This document shows positions 10,460 through 23,120 of a DNA stretch of 34,570 bases, piece by piece. The notes under the pieces are model-generated. The model worked only from the letters and a program-made list of their open reading frames with translations. It did not search any database and was not told the DNA's origin. Position 1 is the stretch's first letter. Each line of letters begins with the position of its first letter. Origin of the DNA: Parachlorella kessleri (Eukaryota; Chlorophyta; Trebouxiophyceae; Chlorellales; Chlorellaceae); contig BBXU01002049.1 in the NCBI GenBank assembly GCA_001598975.1, forward strand, positions 1 through 34,570. The letters are read 5' to 3'. Made by a program: the position numbers and the translations under genes.

Positions 10460-13400
10460 ATGCCCCCTGGGCCTGCACCTTTCGCAAAGCCACACCCCAC
10501 AAATTGGTTCCTCAAGTACCGCAAAACCTGGTTGCTGGGCATAGTGGGCCTAGCCGTAGGGCTGAACTTGTTGTACTGGGTGCGTGCTCACGCTAGTAAT
10601 GGCGATACGGGGCTGCTGCTGAAGCTGAAGCGTAGCGCAGCCAGGTACGTAGTTAAACCTTAGCTGTTGCTTGCACCCGGGTCCGGCCGTGCCGACTGAG
10701 CTGGTATTGCCAGCAAAGCTCCCTATGGCAGGAGACAAGGCAAAACAGATAGTGTATGGCAGGGGCTCATGCCAACTGTAGGCGAGGCAGCAGCCTCGGC
10801 ATGGTACCCACCGGTGGGCATAGTATTGTGAAGCTGGGTGGAAACGCTTTGGGTGTTGACTTGTACAAAGTAAGGAGGGATAATAGTGGAGCACTTGAGA
10901 CTACCTGATTGCTCAGTGCAGGTTGGAGAAGCAGGAAGTTGTTGACCAGTCAGGGTTTCTGAATGCTGGCGCGGCAGCCGCTGGAGCTGGGGCCGCGGCA
11001 GCTGGTTCCGCCACGGCTGGCACAACAACAGCAGCAACAACGGCGGCCGGTGCTGTTAGTGGTTGTCATACAGAGCAAGATGCGGAGTATGATGGCGAGG
11101 AGGTTCTCAAGTGGGGCTCGCAGTTCTCCGTGGTGAGGCCATGCTTGCAACGGTCAGCAGGTCACACACCCTCCTCCTTAGTGTGATGCTGAGGCGCGGT
11201 GGAATCGTCATGCGGTGACAAGATTGTCGTGTGGGCTCCACGGGGAATGGGAGTAAGCCTGCCTCACAGCTGGGTTCGGGGTGCAGAAGCGGGACTTGCT
11301 CTGGACACTGATCAACCTAGTCAGCAACTGCACCCAGCTCGCATGCCATCACTTGGAGGCAAGCATTCCATGCAGGCTGTATAGGAAGCTACCACTGGGA
11401 ATGTTGGCCGAATGGCACACTGCACCCAGAGGAATCCCAACCTTGGCAGAGGACTGGGCGTATGGTAGTCCCACCTGCAGGGATCAGCTGAGGAGTGCTG
11501 CGATGCTTGCCGCGCGGCGGCGGGCTGCAACGTGTGGGTGTACTGCGGCGCCACAGGCGACGGCGTGTGCCCAGGGGACCGCAAGCCACAGGAGTGCTGG
11601 CTGAAACGCAAAGCAGGCCTGAATGTGGTGAAGCCACAGGGCACGCGGGTACCAGGTGAGTGGGGTGGCAGCGGGGAAAGCGGCGAGGTGAAGTGGAGGT
11701 CTGGGGCTTGTGCTGGGCGGGTGCTCCAGCTCTTTTGTGCCGGCTAGATACCCCTCCATCAGCCAATGCAAGGGCTTGTCACAGAGCTTGTCTAACTCAG
11801 AATAACCCTGAGTATACTTGCATCCAGTCCCGTTGCTTCGCATGTATCTACTCGCTGTATGCATCCCATGCCGCTGTGAAGTATGACATCAAACAGGAGG
11901 TGGAGGCCCAACATGACAGTGGTTAAAGGTTGGCAGCCAGTCCATATCACCTATGCGTTGAGCCCCTAATGAAGGGTTGGTTGCTGATGTTTGCGCCCAG
12001 CCAACGCGTCGCACGAGTGTGCATGGCAGGCTGCTTACTGTGCAGTTGTGCAGCAGGCCAGTGGCTTCTGCCTGGTGTTACTGCAGGGAGCCGGTGGGTG
12101 TCTGGTGCCTTGTATAGCGAGGATGAGCACCGCCAGGCCCTAGTGGAGGAGGCCTTGGAGAAAAAGCGAAAAGAAGATGAGCTTACGGTGGGTTTCCACA
12201 ACTACCATGTCTAGTTCTCAGGTTCAAGGCGGCAGTGGGCGTACAAGCAACATCTGGGATTGGACTGGAGGGGCCGGGGGCAAGGGTCAGCTGTTGGTCC
12301 AGCATCGCTGCAAGCTTGGTACTTGACTCCGTGCCCTTCATCCAGCACGTAATCTAACTTGACAGGTAGACATTGCCGCCCATAGCCAGGTGACAATGGC
12401 ACACGGGGCTTGTCAATAGGATTGTGATATACAAGGCAGCGGATAACCGCGGTCGGGCATGCTTGCTTGGGTGTAGTTAAGGAGGCGGGGGGAAGAGTGA
12501 TGTAGTTTGTTAGGTCTTGCCCACCTGCTGCATACCAGGGCGTGGCTGGAATTTCACAGCAGGGGACGAGGCCCACAAACATCACCCTGGCCGTGCTGCC
12601 GTTGCTGAGTGCTGCTGCGGAACACCAAGCTGTGTTTCTGCTGGGCGACTCATGTGCATAGCTGGCAACCTTGGCAGTCTTGGCCCTCAGCAAGGCTGCG
12701 AAGGCATGCTAGGGTCCCCTGCACCAAGCCTCCCATGGTGTCCTTCCACAACTTCTTTGCTCGTGCAGACGCTGCGCAACAACGAGACGCTGCCGCTGGT
12801 TTTCTTCAACGTAACCATCAAGGGGCGGCCAGTGGGGGTGATAGAAATGGTGCTCTTCACGGACATCTCACCTCGCTCAGCAGAGAACTTCCGGTGAGAC
12901 AGCCAACATGGGGGAGAGCCACTTGGGCCTTGCAGTGATGGCTTGGTGCTGACAGCCTAAGGCTTGGGCATGGTGGTGTTAGACTGGAAGGGGGGGGGCG
13001 CGGGTGTCTTTGAGCTGCAAGCGCCTCCGGGGCGAGCTCCGAGCGATACCCAAAGATTGCTATCCATTCCACGGGATTATCTCTCCCATTGTGAGATTGC
13101 TAAACTAGCAGCTTTGTGTAACCCATCGAGAAGGTGCCTTGTATGTCCCATGACCCATGTGACTTGCAAAGCTCCATTGTGCATCACCTTTGGCAGCTGG
13201 GCTGATGCTGCCATGCGGCTTACCATTGCAGCTGTAGCACCTCATGAATCTGTGTGGAGGCACTTCTACATAGAACGCTCCTTTCCGGCCCCATGTTATT
13301 TGGAGCAGGCAGCTGTGCACGGGGGAGCATGGAGTGGTGCCGGAGGGCAAGGAAGGGGCAGGCAAGCCCTACCACTTCAAGGTCAGTTCTCCTGCTAGTT

Positions 13401-13836
13401 GGTAGTCTAGCCTTGCTGCAGACGCTTACGTTTTGTAGTCCTGCTTTGGCTTCTGCTCGCAAGTGCTTGCCTGCCTGCCTGTGGGTGCTGTTTTGGCCAA
13501 TGTGGCCCAAAGTATATCCTATTCATCATGGGAACCATGTACCTGCAAACCAACAGCTGCAACCAGGCTTCGTGATCCGACCTACCTGACGCCTTCCAAC
13601 CCATGTTGTGCGCGCCTCCCCAGGGCGCCAACTTCTACCGTATCATCCACAACTTCATAGACCAGGCCGGCATCTATGTAGACTCGGTGTTTGGTGGCCA
13701 ATTCAACGATGACCCAGGCGGCTTGAAGCTCAGGCACACCAAGAAGGTGAGACGGAGCACGACAAGGGCAGGGCCGGCAAACTGCACCTGTTCACACCCC
13801 TGGCATGCTCTGCCTTGTCCCAACTACATCCAAGTA

Positions 13837-13867
<31 letters not shown>

Positions 13868-14656
13868 AGCTGACCTGCCGGCAGGACCGCCCACTGATCT
13901 TCTGACCCAGCCACCGCATTTTCTTCTCTGGCTGGTCGCCTTCAATTGCTTTCTTGTCCAGGCTTACCATCGCTTTATCGGCCGCCGTGTCTATGCTGTA
14001 GATCGTGTGCATTGCGTATCACGACTATTGACTGGCCTAGCCTAGCGCCTTGGGGTTGCCACAGCAAATGCTAATTTCGTGACGATTCACTGGCTAAATC
14101 ATACTTACATACCTGTCAGCCCAGTATACCCATACCTCCTCTCTGATCGCAGTACCTGCCACCCTAAGTAGACTGATACTGTGCTGTGCAGGGTCTGCTG
14201 TCCCAGGCCAACATGGGGCCTGACACCAACACTGCCCACTTCAGCATCATGATGGGTCCTGCCCCACACCTGGATGGACATTATACCATCTTCGGCCAAG
14301 TAGTGTCAGGTTTCGAGGTGGGTTAGGAGGCAGGTGCAGAGCTGCAACCAATGTCCCACCTGCAATGGCCACCAGTTGAAGCTGGTAACTTGTACAGTGC
14401 TGTGTCACTTGGCACTAGGCTCCTATAGCTCACTGGAGATCACACTCCCCTGGTTCCTTGTGCTTTGCAGGTGGTAGATACCATTAATGCACTGTCAATT
14501 GGCAAGCAGGACAACACAGCGGGGGTTGAGGAGGAGGTGCTCATCGCCGACTCGGGACAGATACGGAAAGGCACGCTTGTGCCTGACCTAACGCTAGGCG
14601 CCTGCGGCAGCAAATGCCCTGAGCTAGGCGGCGGGCAAGCCGCCACAACAGCCTAG
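10460..14656 (+). CDS. Membrane-anchored PAN/Apple-domain plus cyclophilin-type protein
   Basis: Nine exons: 10460-10644, 10922-11132, 11481-11655, 12087-12187, 12769-12893, 13309-13381, 13624-13746, 14192-14317 and 14471-14656. They join to 434 residues with all phases matching. A hydrophobic segment at residues about 25-43 (WLLGIVGLAVGLNLLYWV) would make a signal anchor. An Ala/Thr/Gly-rich linker follows. A Cys-rich PAN/Apple-like module lies at about 133-195 (EECCDACRAAAGCNVWVYC, later CWLKRK). Next is a charged helix (EEALEKKRKEDEL), and then a cyclophilin domain at about 230-395 (ISPRSAENFRQLCTGE, FYRIIHNFIDQAG, GLLSQANMGPDTN). Cyclophilins isomerise peptidyl-prolyl bonds. Arg296, Phe301 and Gln304 align with catalytic Arg55, Phe60 and Gln63 of human CypA, but the positions of Gln111, Phe113, Trp121 and His126 are His347, Ser349, His357 and Tyr362. 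Secretory-pathway location is inferred. Exon 2 to 3 is joined by phase alone. Confidence 0.85.
13838..13867 (+). repeat. CCTG microsatellite in a cyclophilin-gene intron
   Basis: About seven CCTG/GCCT units in a row lie in intron 7 of the cyclophilin gene. Confidence 0.85.
14112..14175 (+). repeat. Dispersed ~65-base repeat, intronic copy
   Basis: The copy starts CCTGTCAGCCCAGTATACCC and continues through CTCCTCTCTGATCGCAG and ACCTGCCACCCTAAGTAG. The same layout occurs at about 15189-15257 and 22882-22945. Confidence 0.8.
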
Positions 14657-15374
14657 GGTTTGACGTGCTTGGGGAGGGGGCAAGTACTCGGGACTGGGCT
14701 GCCAAGTGACTACGAATGCAGCAGTATGTACCAGTGCTGCCAATAAGGTAGTCCCGACCCCCTGTGGCCAGCCCAGGTATTGCTTGATCAACTGAGAAAC
14801 AGAATGATGTACTCCGAGGGGCCCTGCCCATAACCCTTCTTGTCCTGGATCTGGCCTGTGTGGAGGCCTAGCCAGCTTAACATCATGGTACTTTCGTCTA
14901 GTCTCGGGTATGAGAGTGGTGTTCGAATTGTTTCGTTTCCAAGGACCATTATGGCTCAAGTGGACATTGAAATGTGGATAGGAGGGACCAACCTTGACAG
15001 GCACGTGCCGCTTGCAACTCACCATTGCACACTGGGAGTCATGCTGGGAGTAACTGACGATGCGGCTCGACCTCCCATAGGCTACGGCAAAATTGAGACA
15101 TAAATCCAGCCCTGTCAGCCCAGCCCAACTCTCACTTCCTATTTGCACTACCTGCCACCCATGCTAAATAAAGAGCATATCTGCATAAACCCCTGTCAGC
15201 CCAGTATACCAGTACCCCCTCTCTGATCGCATTTCCTGCCACCTTGAATAAATGATTGGCCCACAAGTTGAAGGTGCACAGGGCAGCGTTCAGCTTGCCC
15301 TCAGTGGCGTACATAATGAACCAAAAACTTTCTACTCGCACCGACCGCCCGGGCAAGCCTCGGGGATATAGACC
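14657..15374. other. Intergenic region upstream of the first tRNA gene
   Basis: No protein gene is recognised and no TGTAA was noticed after the cyclophilin-gene stop. The right part holds two repeat copies (separate entry) and a tRNA 5' flank, about 15330-15374, that resembles the flank of the second tRNA (shared ATATAGACC directly before the gene). Confidence 0.5.
15108..15257 (+). repeat. Two tandem copies of the ~65-base repeat upstream of tRNA-Pro
   Basis: Copy one, 15108-15170, starts CCTGTCAGCCCAGCCC and contains CACTACCTGCCACCC. Copy two, 15189-15257, starts CCTGTCAGCCCAGTATACC and contains CTCTCTGATCGCAT and CCTGCCACCTTGAATAAA. They are joined by AGCATATCTGCATAAACCC, a linker also found before the copy at 22882. 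Confidence 0.8.
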
Positions 15375-15446
15375 GGGAACTTGGTCTAGTGGTATGATTC
15401 TCGCTTAGGGTGCGAGAGGTCGGCGGTTCAATTCCGCCAGTTCCCC
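15375..15446 (+). tRNA. tRNA-Pro (anticodon AGG)
   Basis: This 72-base cloverleaf has acceptor pairing GGGAACT/AGTTCCC, an anticodon stem CTCGC/GCGAG around loop TTAGGGT (anticodon AGG at 15407-15409), and a T arm with GGTTCAATTCC, which also serves as the internal B box. The A box is in TGGTCTAGTGG. There is no intron and no encoded CCA. A run of seven T at about 15451-15457 is the Pol III terminator. Confidence 0.97.
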
Positions 15447-16496
15447 AACGTTTTTTTGCGTTGCCTGTCCCTTGCTAATTACCTTGGAGAACATTGTGCA
15501 GTTGGCGCAGAGCTACAGCTGACCTGGAGACTGAACTTCCAAGGGCTGCACGCCCCCGCTTCCTGATGTGATGCTCCCCCGGTCCTAGCTAGAACCCGGA
15601 GAGCATTACCCTCCTAGGTTTGACCGGCGGAGCATTAGCCTATAGGCTAGGCATGCCACATCTCCTACATTGCGGTTGACTCGTGCTCGTATCGGTGTAT
15701 CTCAAGCATAGAATGCCAACATTTAGCGCGCCGCACCAGCAGCAATACAAAGATGTCCAGAAGAGAGTTGCCATTTTCCAGCTCGCAGCATGCCGAGCCT
15801 AAAACCCTGACGCCATGCTTCCCGCATAGAATGGAAATGGCCAGAATCAGGACAGGTTTGCTGCTGCCCGGGGCTTGCTGTTTTGTGGGCTGAACTGCTT
15901 GCGTTATGAGGGACACCCTAAGATTCTGCGCTTTAGTATGCATTCCAAGAGTGTGGACTGCCAGCCTCATTCTAGTGTGCCGGCTCGCAAAGCAAGCTTC
16001 AGCTAAAGCTCCCAGCTTACCCAGAAGTTCCCTACACTCCGCCCTGAAGCAGGAAGAGAAGATGCACAACAGGTTAGGTCTAGGTCAGGCACTCTAACAA
16101 CAAGTCGCACGCAAACGGCTTACCATCAATGCAGAGGCTGTACACCCAGCATACTGGGACGCCCCAGCGGTAATTGCGAGGATACGACTTACCACCACCA
16201 TAGCACCGCCTTAGGGACAAATTTGTAGTTGCAGGCGCAGGCGCGACATGATCGCCTTTGTGTGGGCCCCGCGCCGCGGCAGCAATGACGCGCCTTGAGC
16301 CGATCTTCCTCCCACGTTCCTGCCCACTTTCCTAGGTAGCTCCAAGATGCTCTCGTCAGCATTTGTGCAACGCAGCATCTTACCGCGCATCTTCGAATTT
16401 TTTGTGCCCTCGGAGCTTCGTCGGAGATGGTCGACCTCCACCCCGAGTGGCGATCAGTAGCAAGCATCTTTTTGCATTGTATCGAAACCGAACGCC
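15447..16496. other. Region between tRNA-Pro and phosphatase copy A
   Basis: This contains a perfect palindrome TAGCCTATAGGCTA at about 15636-15649 and a 134-codon minus-strand frame (16069-15665) that I do not recognise and would not call a gene. The promoter and 5' untranslated region of the phosphatase should lie in the right-hand part; no TATA box is evident. Confidence 0.4.
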
Positions 16497-19400
16497 ATGG
16501 GTTCAGGCAGCACGGTGGTACTTCTCCTGGCGCTGTGCCATGCGGCGGCGGCGAGCCGACAGCTCTTGGTCCGTGTGACCCCTGACAACCCTCCCGTGAC
16601 TGTGCCCTACAATCTCCCTCCCTCGGATTCCGAGTACTCCACCCTAGGATGGATACCAGACCTTACCATGAGCGAGCTAGCCCCAGCTGATCTTGGGGTG
16701 GACCCGGAGCAGGTGCTGAGGAGGGTCCCCAGTTGCACACCCCAGCCCCCTAATTGCGCAGCACAGCCTCAGAACTGCGTGGTCTTTGATATAGGGGCGG
16801 CCCAGTGTCTCGCCGAAAAAATACAACCCGCCTGGTTGATGTGTGCAGGTACATGTTACACACTGGGGGCCAGGCTCCCTGCTGTTCAGCTGGATAACAG
16901 GAGGCAAGTGTAGCAAATTGTCGTTGGGTCTGCCTTCGCATAGGTGCCGAGTATTGTGCGCGAGTGGGGCATGTCAGGGGAAACAAAGGGGGCGGCCCAC
17001 ACCCACCTGAGGTACTGGTGGCCCAATATCGCTTTATCTTTTCACGTTCGCTTTGCGTTGTTATAGGCGAGCACAAGGGTTCTTCTCGGCACGGTTTTAA
17101 ATTCATGGATCAAAAGGCATGGTCAAAGCCCTGACCTGGTATGTCAATTGCATGGGGAGGAGTATGGCGTCTGTGCTAGTGCAGCATCTGCTGCCTCCTG
17201 CTCACCATGCTGCGGCTGCTGTGCTGCAGGGGCACAGGTTGGTCCCAAGGTGTCCCTGCCCCAGCTCACCGCTGTTGGTTCCTGGGTTATGTATGGCCCA
17301 GCTAGCGGGCAGTACAACGATGCAGTCAATGGTACCGCCAATAGCACCGCTTACACCCAGACGTACACAAACACCTCCCTCGGGGAGGTGTCGTATGCGT
17401 CTGGCACTATCCACCACGTGCTCGTCACAGGGCTCGAGCCTGGGCAGACCATCTACTACGTTGTCGGTGGGTGAAGCTGCTTGGGTGTCAGAGCATTTGA
17501 TTGCAACCTGGTGTGCAGGACGTGCAGCCTCTTTCACAAAGCTTGACTAGCACTACCGACCCAACTATGGCCGGTTTCCCTAGGGTATATTCGCCTGTGC
17601 AAGCTGGAGACATGTGGTGTCAAGGCGGTTGATGGCGGTTTTAATGTTTCGATGCTCACCCATGCGCAGGTGACCCAACCTTCCATGCTTGGAGTCCGGA
17701 GTTCAATGTGACGGTGCCCCCCATGCCAACACTGGACAACCTCCCTATTAAGATTGGTGAGTGTTTTGCGATGTCTCTTGGGCGACCATAGCTGGGGCAG
17801 CGGGACTGTCAGCTTGCAGGTTACACTTGCACTGTAACGGCCTGATGTACCCGCTGGCCTCCTGACAAGGCATGGCCCTCTTCAGGCATGTGCTGATACC
17901 GCGCTCCTTTCTCTGCCATGCTGCAGCCATCATTGCTGACCTGGGGCAGACGGTGCACAGTGATGCCACTCTCCAGCACCTGATGGCCAACAACCCCCAG
18001 CTAGTGTGGCTCATTGGTAAGCGTGGCGAAAGGCTGCTGCAGGCCACTCAATGTGCATGGCCTCAAGTAGAATTTAAACTGTGGATGCCTGTCTGCCGGC
18101 AACTCTTTGATGCTGGCCACATCGCCACCCACATGCTTTCATTGACGTCGTCTTTAAGGCACGACCACTGTGGTCTGTGTCAGCCACGCACTGTGCGCGG
18201 CCAACAAAATTCTTGGTGCCCCCTCCTTACAACCTCAGGTAGTACCTGGAAGCAGTCAGCGGAGAAATGCAGTGTTTGACTGCTGCTGTCCCTTCTATCT
18301 TGCAGGGGACTTAACCTATGCTGATCAGTATATCACCAACGGGTGAGTCTTAGCCTGCTGCTCTGCTCGTCACTCAGCATCCTGCCTTGCAAGCTGGGTA
18401 GACAGTGGTGCATGTACAAGTGGCAGTTAATCATTTGCAGCAATATGGGAAGTGTGTGCAGCAAGCTTGATGCAGAATTGGCTGCTGCTTGCAGGACACA
18501 CACGCCTAAGGGCTGGACTGAAATGTACCAGTAAGTCTGCCGCGCAATGTCAGAAGATGATGCCCTTATACAGGCCTGCTAGTGAACCCACACTGTCTAG
18601 GGGACTGCCCATCGGCGAAATGGTGGCTGCACATAGAGCCACGCCGGCCGCATGGCCCGCTTTGCCTGCCCTACCCTGACTGGCAATCTGAAATAGCAAC
18701 TGCTTGCCTCCTCTGCAGCACCTACCAGCCGCGCTGGGACACCTGGGGCCGTCTGATTGAGCAGAGCGGTGCCTATGTGCCCTGGAACATGATTGCTGGT
18801 AAGCTACCGAGCTTGGAAGACTTTGCTGTGCGTTGGTGTGCGTGCATGGTACCTCATACACGGCGGGGTAGGGACGACGTCTCTTCAGGAAAAATGCCCG
18901 TCATAAGGCATGGCTCTTGCTTCCCTGACAAGGGGGAGGGAAGCATGACCACCCCGGTTAACTAACCTACCAAGCCAGTCCTAGCCACTGCCCCTTGGGA
19001 CCCTGTGCTGACAGCTTGCTTTTTGCTGAGGTTTCAAAGTGGGACTCCCTTATCTACTCCCACAGCCTTTTGAGCACGGCGTGTAGGTAACCACGAGATT
19101 GAGGCCATCCTGGCTCAGAGCGGCAGCGTGTTCACCTCCTACAACGCCCGCTTCCCCAACCCACAGAACCCTTCTGTGATCAACACAACCGCTGCCCACG
19201 CAACATTCTCGCCCCTGCCCGCCAACTACACCCCAGGTGTGTACCTGGCTGGCTGCTCCTGTGGCTGCTTGCTTGGTTGCAGACACTGCGCTGCTGCTCT
19301 CCATCTGTTGTATGTTAAGAAACAAGTGGTGTGATATCATTGTGCGGTTGCCACGTGTAGCACTGTAGGGGCTGTGTGCACAGCAGGATGAGGGGCTTGA

Positions 19401-21983
19401 GAATAGAACAGCCTTGATGAGGCTTGTCTAGCAGGGTTAGGCATGGCTAACCGTCATGTCTCTGGCCCCGCCGCTGCAGGTGCCAACACTGACGTGAATG
19501 GGTACTATTCTCAGAACATCGCGGGCGCCCACATCATCTGGCTAAATGCCCACATCGCGTACTGGGAGGGCAGCGCACAGTATGAGTGAGTCATGACTGT
19601 CATCCCCATCGCCATGGCAACCAGCTCATTACCATCAGTGACAATTGGGTGCTTTTTGTTGCCTGCCAGGGTCGGTTTGCTGCTGCGCCGCGCTGTGCGC
19701 CGAGCACACCACACAAGCTCATGATTTGCTTCTTTCCTTGCCTCAGGTGGTTCACAAATGATATTGCCTCCGTGGATCGCACGACCTATCCCTGGCTCAT
19801 CATCAACATCCACGTGCCCTTCTACCACACCTACCTGGACCAGTACAAGGTCAACGAGGTGCGTGCTCGTGCCCCCACCGGCCTCTGCGGGCCCACATAT
19901 ACAGCTGCTGCAAGGCATGGCAGTCTTGTGCAAGACAGCAGCGCCCAGCGCTCCTGATAATGAACACGCCTCCTTACAAGGTACAGCTATTCCTTACCCT
20001 GAGCTGCAGCCGGCGGATGCAATCGTGCCATCAGTGGAGGCAGTTAAGTGTGGCATGTGGGGGTTGTGTTCCCTGCCTGCAGTTCTTCAGGGAGCTGTAT
20101 GAGCCCATCTTCTATGCCCATCAGGTGGACCTCATCATCTCGGGCCATGTCCATGGTGAGTAGGTAGCATGGAAGTTGAGAAGCTTGTAAGTTCACACCT
20201 AGTACGGTCCTATCCCCGGGATAGAAGGCACACCCTGCAGGCAATGCACCGTTTGCGGCGTACGACAGCTTCAAGCATGCATGCGGGGCAGCTTGGGCAA
20301 CAACTCCGTGGCGCTGCCGGCAGCGTTGGTAGGGGCACAGTAGGTCCCTGTCAGTAGCAGTGGACTGGCATGGACGGTTGGGCCAGCAGCCGGGGTCCAG
20401 AGAAGCGTCGCATACCGCTGATAAGTGCTGCCATGAGTTCATCATTTGGGCTTACCTCCTGGAGAGCACTACAAGATCGGCCTGGAATGTCAACTGGGTC
20501 CTTCCCACGCTGGTGCACCCACGCTTCGATTACTACCCCTCTTGGAGCTAGTGATTCCCCCACACAACGGGTTCCTCCCAAGCTCGGTGCGTTCCTTCGC
20601 AATGTGGTAACAAATGTCCCGCCGCCCATGCCTGCTTGTGCAGCCTACGAGCGCACCAAGCCGATGTTCAACTACACTGTGGATGAGTGTGGCCCAGTGC
20701 AGTTGGTCGTTGGTGACGGTGGCAACATTGAGGGTGCTGTGAGCAAGGTAAGGGGGCATCATATTGCAGGCTGCACCTCTGGGCATTGTGTGGAGTAATC
20801 TCACCAGCTTGTTTGGACTAGGGTGCTACCATGCGCTACCATTGCCTGTGGCCTTGCTTGTCGTCCGCACCTTATCATAACCTGTCGGGACCATCTCTAC
20901 ACCTGCTTGGTGTGCGCCTGAAACTGGAGGTGCAAGGTAAGGTGCGATCTGGGTAAAAAACAAGACATGCTGCTGCTGACTAAAAAACATGCAACACCTC
21001 ATCCAACAGATCATGGGCTTCTACTATCCCTTGTCGTGCAGTTCATAACCGACCAGCCTCAGCCGGCCTACTGCGCTGACCCGTCCCTGTTTGCCTACAT
21101 GTGGTTCATTCCCACACCCACAGGTGCGCCAACTTTCGACTTTAGTCGAACAAGGGCCTGCCGGTTACATCGTGCCTGGCTCCGGGAAGGCTGGCAGGGA
21201 AATGAGCAGCGCACTGCTCATCCAGCCCGTGTGTGGAAATATCAGGCAACACGGCGCCACTGCTGCCCACTGTTGCTGCATGCTGCGCTCACAGTGTGAC
21301 CGCTGAATGTGGAAGCCCAAGTGACTGATTGCCCGCAACGCCCTGGTGCCAGCTGCAGAGACGCCCACTCTGACACTACAGAACGGCCAGTTCTGCCCCA
21401 CCTCCCAGCCTGACTGGTCAGCATATCGCGAGCCGTCCTTCGGCCATGGCATTCTCACCATAATGGTAAGCAATCCCAGCAGCAAAGTTGCCTGCGGTTT
21501 GCAAGTGCTGCCTGTGGCCTCTGCATTTTACTTGCACAGCGTTTGCTGCATGCATGGCCTGGGGAGGAGTGACTGGCAGCTTTTTGACCCCACAGCCCGA
21601 AGAGTTGTTGGGAAAGGAGCAACGGTCAATGCAACTTCTGGATTGGGGTCCTGAAAGGGAAGTAAGGGGGAGATGTATCACGTGAATTTCCAAGCATGAC
21701 ATGGCATTGCCAAGGTCAGGAATCCTGAGTCCTAACTCCCATGGGGGGTCGCCTCCCAACTGCACGGTTTCGTGCGTCTAGTAGTCTAGTCTAATGACGT
21801 ACCGCCACCTGACCATGCTGCATTGTGCGTAACCTGTATTGAAAGCATATACTGTGCCACCGCCTGCAGAACGCCACCCATGCCAGCTGGGAGTGGCACC
21901 GCAACCAGGACGCGGTGGATGTGGTGAAGGACAGTGCCACCATCATTCGTGACCGGGATTCCCAGTGCGCCTCCAGCCGCTGA
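16497..21983 (+). CDS. Purple acid phosphatase, copy A
   Basis: Fifteen exons: 16497-16712, 16849-16903, 17230-17466, 17670-17756, 17927-18016, 18306-18342, 18719-18798, 19087-19236, 19480-19585, 19747-19858, 20083-20155, 20644-20747, 21042-21123, 21359-21465 and 21870-21983. They encode 549 residues. The start opens a signal peptide (VVLLLALCHAAAAS). A beta-sandwich (fibronectin III-like) N-terminal domain follows (VHVTHWGPGSLLFSW, GSWVMYGPASGQYN). The metallophosphatase core has all metal-ligand motifs: ADLGQT (Asp203), GDLTYADQY (Asp230, Tyr233), GNHE (Asn269), NIHVPFYH (His375) and GHVHAYER (His412, His414). The enzyme should hydrolyse phosphate monoesters with an Fe/metal pair outside the cytosol, in phosphate scavenging. 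Intron 2 has a GC donor (gag/gcaagt) where copy B has GT. Potential N-glycosylation sites (NGT, NST, NTS) fit secretion. Confidence 0.95.
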
Positions 21984-23120
21984 AGTGGATTGTTGATGCG
22001 AGGCAGGGACATTTCCCGGCAGTGATGCCCTTGGCAGGTGAAATTTCCCCTCGGAACAAAATACATGTATGGAACTGGTGCGCTTTGCATGCACTGGATG
22101 TACAGCGTACATGGACACCATGGGACGCCTTGGCAGGTTGGGGATTTTGCACAACCTTGCAGCACTTGTTGTCCAGCTTCTGTTTCCAAGCTTGGGAGCA
22201 CTTGTCTAGCTAATTAGGACTGTTTCCCAGTTGCCATTCTATGAAATTCCTAGGCCCTTTTTGATATTGTGGGCTCCTCCGCTCCATGCTCGGCCTATTG
22301 TGTAGGATTTCTCTGCAGGAGAAATTCTTCAAATCTAGCCACTCTTTGTTTCTTTCTTTTGCAAGCATTGCATGCTTTTGAACTGCTTGGATGGTGTGGG
22401 TCCATCTCGGCATTGCGATCAGCCCCTGCTCTGAACTGTCCATACCACTACTCCATTTCAGGCCCGTATCTGTCTTTCTCGTCTTTTGTTCAGTCCCCTT
22501 TGTCTGTGCCCCTGCCCCTCGCTGCTGCACACACGCTGTCAATTTTCGTGTTCCAGTTGCACCTCCCTGGTGCACACTGGACCTGTGAATGGGGCGACGG
22601 GACCCTCATATGCAAAGTTGGGAAATGGCAACGGCAAGTGGCAATGACTGTTACCCATGCTGCGTTCCTCACTGGTACAGCCTGGAATCTAAGAATGGGC
22701 CGGCAGCCACCCCCGCAGGCTACCAGCCTAGTAGGTGGACACTCCCTGGTAACAGCTTAAGACAGCATGCCACGGGCAGCGCTGAATTTAGGCAAGACTT
22801 GCATCCAGCACTGACAGTACAGTACAGTACAGTACAGAGACCGACTGGCTCATGCAAAGACACAGAGCATACCTGCATAGCCCCCTGCCAGCTCAGTATA
22901 CCCGTACCTCCTCTCTGATCGCATTGCCTGCCACCTTTTGTAAGTACAGTTCGCCCCTACCTCTCTGTGCTTACCGGCTGCCACCCTTACCACTACACCC
23001 AGCCCCTTAAGTGCAGTTCATACCCAACTCCATTCCCACTGGCTGCTGTGATCTGTTTGTGTACGGCGCAAAAACCAGCGCTGGCACCGATCGCTCGGGC
23101 CCTGCTCGGGAATATAGACC
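21984..23120. other. Region between phosphatase copy A and the second tRNA
   Basis: No gene is recognised. There are four to five AGTAC units at about 22814-22836, a full copy of the ~65-base repeat at 22882-22945, and a degenerate one at about 22948-22995. The only TGTAA noticed lies at 22939-22943, too far from the phosphatase stop to be assigned with confidence. Confidence 0.5.
22882..22945 (+). repeat. Dispersed ~65-base repeat upstream of the second tRNA-Pro
   Basis: This reads CCCTGCCAGCTCAGTATACC, then CTCCTCTCTGATCGCATT and GCCTGCCACCTTTTG. It is preceded by AGCATACCTGCATAG, matching the linker before the copy at 15189. Confidence 0.8.

Noticed and set aside
13838..13867. CCTG repeats as a CRISPR-like or regulatory array
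   Set aside because: A simple microsatellite without spacers, inside an intron.
15665..16069. 134-codon minus-strand frame upstream of phosphatase A
   Set aside because: No recognised domain, no splice or poly(A) context, and length not remarkable for this base composition.
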